NCBI GenBank assembly: GCA_019118445.1
Contig: DWYY01000035.1
Location: 1 to 64,000, forward strand
DNA from: Candidatus Eisenbergiella merdipullorum
GTDB taxonomy: Bacteria > Bacillota > Clostridia > Lachnospirales > Lachnospiraceae
Direction of reading: 5' to 3'
Length of the DNA stretch: 64,000 bases
In this document: positions 58,262 to 64,000 of the stretch, piece by piece
Layout: each line of letters starts with the position of its first letter
Numbering within the stretch: position 1 is the first letter of the stretch
Position numbers and translations under genes: made by a program
The notes under the pieces: model-generated
Seen by the model: the letters and a program-made list of their open reading frames with translations, nothing else
Database searches by the model: none
What the model was told of the DNA's origin: nothing

Positions 58262-60191
58262 CAGCCCCGAAGAATTAAAAAGCATGCAGGAATTCTACAG
58301 TCAGGCACTGAACGCCCAGAAGAAGCGGATCCTCGTCTGCGCAGGCACGGGCTGCGTGGCTGGCGGTTCCCTGCAGATCTATGCCCGGCTGAAGGAACTG
58401 ATGGAGGAGCGGGGGATCCCCTGTGAGGTTCTGCTTCAGGATGAGGCGGACGGACATTTACATACGGAACCGGCTTCCGGTTCTGCTCCCGGCCAGGACA
58501 GCGCATCCGGCGCACCGGTCGGTCTGAAAAAGAGCGGCTGCCACGGCTTCTGCGAGATGGGACCGCTTCTGCGCATCGATCCGGAAGGCCTTCTTTATAT
58601 TAAAGTAAAAGTGGAGGACTGCGAAGAGATCATCGAGCGCAGCATTTTGAAGGATGAAATCGTGGAGCGCCTGGTCTATCAGGATCAGTCGCTGAAATCC
58701 TACCCCAGACAGGAGGATATCCCTTTTTATAAAAAGCAGACCCGTGTGGCCCTGGAATACTGCGGCCATATCGATGCGGAGTCCATCCGGGAGTACATCG
58801 CGGTTGGCGGCTATTCCGCAGTGAAAAAGGCGCTGTTTGAAATGACCCCGCAGCAGATCGTGGATGAAATTTCCGAATCCAGCCTGCGCGGCAGAGGAGG
58901 CGGAGGCTTCCCCACCGGCAGAAAATGGTCTCAGGTGCTTCGTCAGAAGGAAGAAGTCAAATATGTGGTCTGCAACGGTGACGAAGGCGATCCCGGCGCA
59001 TTCATGGACCGCTCCATGATGGAGGGCGAGCCTCACCGCGTGCTGGAGGGCATGATGATCGCCGGCATCGCAACCGGAGCTCATTACGGTTATATCTATG
59101 TGCGTGCAGAATACCCTCTCGCGGTCTCCCGTCTGCAGAACGCCATCGACCAGGCCATGGAGGCAGGTCTGCTGGGAGAAAACATCCTCGGCTCCGGCTT
59201 TGATTTCACCATAAAAATAAGCCAGGGCGCAGGCGCATTCGTCTGCGGCGAGGGAAGCGCCCTCACCTCCTCCATCGAAGGAAACCGGGGTATGCCCCGC
59301 GTGAAGCCTCCCCGCACGGTGGAAAAGGGCCTGTTCGAGAAACCTACCGTCTTAAATAACGTGGAGACCTTCTGCAACGTGGCTCCCATCATCTTAAAGG
59401 GCGCGGACTGGTACAAGACCATGGGACCGGAAAACAACCATGGAACCAAGGCCTTCGCCCTCACCGGAAACGTGAACAACACCGGCCTGATCGAGGTTCC
59501 CATGGGAACCACCCTGCGCGAGGTCATTTTTGACATCGGCGGCGGCGTCAAGGACGGAAACTTCAAGGCCGTTCAGATCGGAGGTCCCTCCGGCGGCTGT
59601 CTGTGCATCAGCGCCACAGAAGATCATCTGGATCTGCATCTGGATTTTGACTCTCTGAAAAAGGTAGGCGCGATGATCGGCTCCGGCGGTCTGGTGGTCA
59701 TGAATGATAAAAGCTGCATGGTGGAAGTCGCGCGCTTTTTCATGAACTTCACCCAGAATGAATCCTGCGGAAAATGCGTTCCCTGCCGGGAAGGAACGAA
59801 GCGGATGCTTGAGCTTCTCACCGATATTACCGAGGGCCGCGGCACCATGAAGCATCTTGACATGCTGGAAGAACTTGCGGAAACCATTTCCGACACCGCC
59901 CTCTGCGGCCTCGGAAAAACCGCCGCCTTCCCCGTGGTCAGCACCATGAAATATTTCCGTGACGAATACATTGCCCATGTGGTCGATAAAAAATGTCCTG
60001 CCGGACAGTGTAAGGCGCTTGTTAACTTCTCCATCGATCCTGACCTGTGTAAAGGCTGCACCAAGTGCGCGAGGCTCTGTCCTGTCTCCGCCATTTCCGG
60101 CGAGCTGAAGAAGCCTCATACCATCGATGTGACGAAGTGTATCAAATGCGGCGCATGTAAGGACGGCTGCCCGTTCCACGCGATCAGCTGA
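58251..60191 (+). CDS. NuoF-like flavoprotein subunit of NADH-dependent [FeFe] hydrogenase
   Basis: ESSLRGRGGGGFPTGRKWSQVL; VCNGDEGDPGAFMDRSMMEGEPHRVLEGM; CGKCVPCREGTKRM; C-terminal 2x[4Fe-4S]. Confidence 0.95.
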   Translation: MRINSPEELKSMQEFYSQALNAQKKRILVCAGTGCVAGGSLQIYARLKELMEERGIPCEVLLQDEADGHLHTEPASGSAPGQDSASGAPVGLKKSGCHGFCEMGPLLRIDPEGLLYIKVKVEDCEEIIERSILKDEIVERLVYQDQSLKSYPRQEDIPFYKKQTRVALEYCGHIDAESIREYIAVGGYSAVKKALFEMTPQQIVDEISESSLRGRGGGGFPTGRKWSQVLRQKEEVKYVVCNGDEGDPGAFMDRSMMEGEPHRVLEGMMIAGIATGAHYGYIYVRAEYPLAVSRLQNAIDQAMEAGLLGENILGSGFDFTIKISQGAGAFVCGEGSALTSSIEGNRGMPRVKPPRTVEKGLFEKPTVLNNVETFCNVAPIILKGADWYKTMGPENNHGTKAFALTGNVNNTGLIEVPMGTTLREVIFDIGGGVKDGNFKAVQIGGPSGGCLCISATEDHLDLHLDFDSLKKVGAMIGSGGLVVMNDKSCMVEVARFFMNFTQNESCGKCVPCREGTKRMLELLTDITEGRGTMKHLDMLEELAETISDTALCGLGKTAAFPVVSTMKYFRDEYIAHVVDKKCPAGQCKALVNFSIDPDLCKGCTKCARLCPVSAISGELKKPHTIDVTKCIKCGACKDGCPFHAIS

Positions 60192-60239
60192 AAACCTGCT
60201 GCCGCTTACCGGCATGACAACTGTTAAGGAGAAAAAAGA

Positions 60240-62036
60240 ATGGCTAAATATATGATTATCGACGGCATCAGGGCGGATTTTGACCAGGAAAAAAATATTC
60301 TCCAGGTGATCAACAGCGTGGGTATCCACGTTCCCACCCTGTGCTATTATTCCGATCTTTCTATTTATGGTGCCTGCCGTATGTGCATGGTGGAGGACGA
60401 ACGGGGCAGCCTGATCGCTTCCTGCTCCACTCCGCCCAAACACGGCATGGTCATCAAAACCAACACACCCAGGCTGCAGCATCACAGAAGGATGATCCTG
60501 GAGCTGCTTCTGGCATCCCACTGCAGGGACTGTACTGTCTGCGAGAAAAACCAGACCTGCCGGCTGCAGGAACTTGCGGCCCGTCTGGAGCTCACCGACA
60601 TCCGCTTTCCGAATACCAGAAAGCCGCAGCCCATTGACGACTCCTCGCCTTCCATCGTCCGCGATCCCAGCAAATGTATCCTTTGCGGCGACTGTGTGAG
60701 GGTCTGTAACGAAGTACAGCATGTGGGCGCCATTGATTTCGCGGAACGCGGCTCCCAAGCCATCGTCACACCGGCCTTCGGAAAGAAGCTGGCGGAAACC
60801 GACTGCGTCAACTGCGGTCAGTGCGCCGCGGTCTGTCCCACTGCCGCCATCCGTATCCAGACCTGCCACAACACCGTCTGGCGTGAGCTCTACAATCCGA
60901 AAAAACGGGTTGTCGCTCAGGTTGCTCCCGCCGTCCGTGTGGCCATCGGCGAGGCTTTTGGAATGAAGCCCGGCGAGGACAGCATCGGCAGAGTGTTTAC
61001 CGCCATGCGCATGATGGGCTTTGACGATGTATTTGACACCTGCCTCGGCGCGGATCTCACCATCATGGAGGAAGCGCAGGAGCTGGCGGAAAAGCTGGAG
61101 CGCGATGCCGCCGCAGAAGCATCAGACGGTTCCAATGTGGAAAATCATTGCGGCGGAGCGGCCCCGGAAGAAGCCGAAAACGCTTCCGGCAGAAAGATTT
61201 CCTTCCCGCTGTTCACTTCCTGCTGTCCTGCCTGGGTCCGCTATGCGGAAAACCTTCATCCGGAGGTTCTGCCCTATATTTCCACCTGCAAGTCTCCGAT
61301 GGAAATGTTCGGCGCTGTGATCAAGGAATACTATAAGGAACAGGATGAAAAGGAGGACCGTCAGACCGTTTCCGTTGCCGTCATGCCCTGTGTGGCGAAG
61401 AAAATGGAAGCCGGCCGTGAGGAATTCATCCGTAACGGAGTACCGGATGTGGACTATGTCATCACCACCAAGGAGCTGATCCGCATGATCCGGGAAAGCG
61501 GCATCCGGTTCGATGAAATCGATCCCGAGGCTCCCGACATGCCCTTCTCCATCTCTTCCGGAGCGGGCGTCATCTTCGGCGTGACCGGAGGTGTGACGGA
61601 AGCGGCGCTGCGCCGTCTGGTAAAAGAAAAGAATACCCAGACCCTTCGAGACATCAAGTTTTCCGGCATCCGCGGCATGGAAGGCGTCAAGGCCGCCGAA
61701 ATGGAGCTGGATGGGCGCACCGTCCGGATCGGAGTGGTGAGCGGACTGGGCAACGCAGATAACCTGATTGAAAAAATCAAGAGCGGCGAGGAGCATTTCG
61801 ACTTTGTAGAAGTCATGGCCTGCCCTTACGGCTGCATTTCCGGCGCAGGTCAGCCCTTCTGCCACAAGGTGGATAAAAAAGAACGCCTGAAGGGCATGTA
61901 CAAGTCCGACAATGCGGCTCCCATCAAGCGCAGCGAGGAAAATCCCGTGGTTTATAACCTCTATCACGGAGGCGTTCTGGACGGACGGGCACATGAGCTT
62001 CTGCATGTGCATTATAAAAGCGTCGAAAAGAAATAA
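60240..62036 (+). CDS. hydA: [FeFe] hydrogenase, group A (NADH-linked)
   Basis: H-cluster motifs FTSCCPAWVRYAENLHPE, VMPCVAKKMEAGR and EVMACPYGCISGAGQPF; N-terminal 2Fe-2S and 4Fe-4S domains. Confidence 0.95.
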   Translation: MAKYMIIDGIRADFDQEKNILQVINSVGIHVPTLCYYSDLSIYGACRMCMVEDERGSLIASCSTPPKHGMVIKTNTPRLQHHRRMILELLLASHCRDCTVCEKNQTCRLQELAARLELTDIRFPNTRKPQPIDDSSPSIVRDPSKCILCGDCVRVCNEVQHVGAIDFAERGSQAIVTPAFGKKLAETDCVNCGQCAAVCPTAAIRIQTCHNTVWRELYNPKKRVVAQVAPAVRVAIGEAFGMKPGEDSIGRVFTAMRMMGFDDVFDTCLGADLTIMEEAQELAEKLERDAAAEASDGSNVENHCGGAAPEEAENASGRKISFPLFTSCCPAWVRYAENLHPEVLPYISTCKSPMEMFGAVIKEYYKEQDEKEDRQTVSVAVMPCVAKKMEAGREEFIRNGVPDVDYVITTKELIRMIRESGIRFDEIDPEAPDMPFSISSGAGVIFGVTGGVTEAALRRLVKEKNTQTLRDIKFSGIRGMEGVKAAEMELDGRTVRIGVVSGLGNADNLIEKIKSGEEHFDFVEVMACPYGCISGAGQPFCHKVDKKERLKGMYKSDNAAPIKRSEENPVVYNLYHGGVLDGRAHELLHVHYKSVEKK

Positions 62037-62104
62037 GCAGCCCCGGACGGCATTTCCCGATCGTTGACAAAGCGGGATGGGAATGCCTACAGGCTCAGAT
62101 ACCA

Positions 62105-62138
62105 GAGGCAGGCGAACCCGGTTCGGTCCGCCTGCCTC
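62105..62138 (+). terminator. Intrinsic terminator after hydA
   Basis: gaggcaggcg-aacccggttcggtc-cgcctgcctc followed by a T-rich tract. Confidence 0.7.
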
Positions 62139-62339
62139 CACCTTTACTTTAATTTGTGCTTATCCTCCGCCAGGATGTCCAAAATGGCATCGTGAGAGAT
62201 TATTTTTGTGTGTTTTCCACCTGTCCGCCGTTCTTAATTATAGCCTGCTTCAACTGATTCTTTTGAAATACGGATCGATTGAAACGGGTTTTTCCTTTTG
62301 TGCATCTCAGAGCAGCATATTCTGGTTTCTTATTTTTTC

Positions 62340-63317
62340 TCATTCAAACGGAAACTTCACGCCCCATTCCTCTCTCAGCCCATCCATCAGCTCCATCACG
62401 CGGAGGGTTTCCTCATGGGGCATTTCCTCACATTCCAGCTTTCCTTCCGTAAGCGCGCGGATACAGGCGCGAACCTCATATTCATAGCCGGTAATCTGCG
62501 CAGGACGCCCAATCTTCTTCACCTCACGGTAATTCATATCGTAAACGGTCAGGCTTTCAAAATTGCTGATATTCTCGATCACCATGAAGCCCTTCGTTCC
62601 ATAAACGGTTCCTCTGCGGTCGCTTACACTCAGCATGGAGGCCGCAAGCTGGGCCGCCCTCCCATCCTCATAAAGGAAAGTAATGCAATCCTGCTCATCC
62701 ACGCCGCTGTCCGTATAGGTGCAGGCGGAAGTGATCTTTATGATTTTATCTCCGAACAGCATCCTGGCAAAATTAATGGGATAAACACCCACATCCAAAA
62801 GCGTTCCGCCTGCCAGCTCCGGGTTCTGAAGCCTGGGAACCCCGCTCATCTGATACCCCAGGTTCGCGGTAAGCATGGTGGGAGAACCGATCGCTCCGTT
62901 CTCCAGTTCCTGGCGGATCGTCTCAAGCATGGGCAGATAACGCACCCACATGGCCTCCGTGATAAAAACATTTTCTTCTTCAGCTCGATCCAAGAGCTCT
63001 CTGGCCTGTTTTGCATTCGCAGTAAACGCTTTCTCACATAAAACAGGCTTTTTATGCCGGATGCAGAGCATGGCGTTTGCAAAATGCTCCGAGTGAGGCG
63101 TAGCGATATACACAAGCTCCACCTCTTTCTCCTTTACCAGATCTTCATAGGAGCCAAAAGCCTTCTGAAAACCGTATTTCTTCGCAAATGCCTCCGCCTT
63201 TTCCAGGCTTCTGGAACCGACGGCAAAACACTCCACCTCTTCCATCCGCGAAATGGTTTCCGCCATATCGGACGCAATCTTGCCCGTTCCCATGATAGCC
63301 ATTTTCAATCTCTTCAT
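62340..63317 (-). CDS. Gfo/Idh/MocA family oxidoreductase
   Basis: MKRLKMAIMGTGKIASDMAETISRMEEVECFAVGSRSLEKAEAFAKKYG; KPVLCEKAFTANAKQARELLD (EKP-like). Confidence 0.93.
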   Translation of the reverse strand: MKRLKMAIMGTGKIASDMAETISRMEEVECFAVGSRSLEKAEAFAKKYGFQKAFGSYEDLVKEKEVELVYIATPHSEHFANAMLCIRHKKPVLCEKAFTANAKQARELLDRAEEENVFITEAMWVRYLPMLETIRQELENGAIGSPTMLTANLGYQMSGVPRLQNPELAGGTLLDVGVYPINFARMLFGDKIIKITSACTYTDSGVDEQDCITFLYEDGRAAQLAASMLSVSDRRGTVYGTKGFMVIENISNFESLTVYDMNYREVKKIGRPAQITGYEYEVRACIRALTEGKLECEEMPHEETLRVMELMDGLREEWGVKFPFE

Positions 63318-63917
63318 CTATTCATACCTCTTCTTAGTCACTTCATGTTTCGTATCTTCCGCAAAGCCGGCTTTTCGAAAGCCATCCTCCAGAGCATCAA
63401 TCTCCCAGGCAAAAACACAGAAAGCGGGATCCCCTGCCTCAGAATGGGCCTTCAGTTTTTCAAAATCCATCCAGCAGACCGAGTCCACTTCCTCCTTCTG
63501 CAGACGCAGGGACGCGATATCAACCGTTTTCTGATAGAGATACACCGCAGCGACTTCCCGGTCAATGATGTCACCGCCGCCAAAGTTTTCTTTCACCTCA
63601 TAAGAATACAGCCCCACAAAAAGGAGATCCGAAGAGGACGCCTGGATACCCAGTTCTTCTGAAAGTTCACGCAAAGCGCCTTCTTCAAAGCTATCCCCTG
63701 CGGAAAGATGACCCGCGCAAGAGGTATCGTAACAGCCCGGAAAGGTTTCCTTATTCCGGCTTCTTTTCTGAAGCAGCACCTGCAGCCTTCCCCGCTCCTG
63801 CCGTACCAGCCAGATATGAGCGGTCCCATGCCAGTCCCCGTCCCGGTGGACGGCGCTTCTTTCCTTCACCCGGCCGGTCAGTTCTCCCCGGGATGTGCGG
63901 ATATCAAACAGTTCCAT
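63318..63917 (-). CDS. NUDIX hydrolase
   Basis: CAGHLSAGDSFEEGALRELSEELGIQ matches the Nudix box GX5EX7REUXEEXGU; start at MELFDIRTS after a good RBS. Confidence 0.92.
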   Translation of the reverse strand: MELFDIRTSRGELTGRVKERSAVHRDGDWHGTAHIWLVRQERGRLQVLLQKRSRNKETFPGCYDTSCAGHLSAGDSFEEGALRELSEELGIQASSSDLLFVGLYSYEVKENFGGGDIIDREVAAVYLYQKTVDIASLRLQKEEVDSVCWMDFEKLKAHSEAGDPAFCVFAWEIDALEDGFRKAGFAEDTKHEVTKKRYE

Positions 63918-64000
63918 ACTGATCTCCTCTTTGTCAGTCACCTTTATCAGTTTTGTGCTTCTGTCCGGTTTCAGATGCTGTTCGTTTTCAGGAAATCACA

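Noticed and set aside
1-64000. Prophage, transposase, integrase, rRNA or tRNA genes
   Set aside because: None recognised by reading the ORF track and the intergenic regions; small tRNA-like elements could be missed without tRNAscan.

Overview
The 64 kb window looks chromosomal, from a spore-forming anaerobic Clostridia, probably Lachnospiraceae-like. Support for this is an alpha/beta SASP gene, an NADH-linked [FeFe] hydrogenase, a PPi-type phosphofructokinase and a glycyl-radical enzyme. No rRNA, tRNA or CRISPR was recognised. Housekeeping blocks: truA; tig-clpP-clpX-lon-engB; xpaC/telA; lacI-glgP; pfp; gltB-gltD; and a nuoE-nuoF-hydA hydrogenase operon. Accessory content: (1) a roughly 13.5 kb catabolic cluster (31849-45344) with an unassigned glycyl-radical enzyme, its activase, a sugar-type ABC importer, three oxidoreductases and two AraC regulators; (2) a NotI-like restriction-modification pair (45398-47406); (3) a family 2 glycosyltransferase whose C-terminus reads like a MarR-type winged helix with a Lys-rich wing insertion; (4) an Rpn/PD-(D/E)XK protein with an expanded 21-bp heptad repeat; (5) a multiply deleted quinone-oxidoreductase pseudogene beside a MarR gene with a 16-bp perfect inverted repeat; (6) a phosphotransferase gene frameshifted at an A8 tract; (7) leader regions with intrinsic terminators ahead of the hydrogenase operon and gltB. 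All product calls come from reading motifs in the translations. No database search was run.
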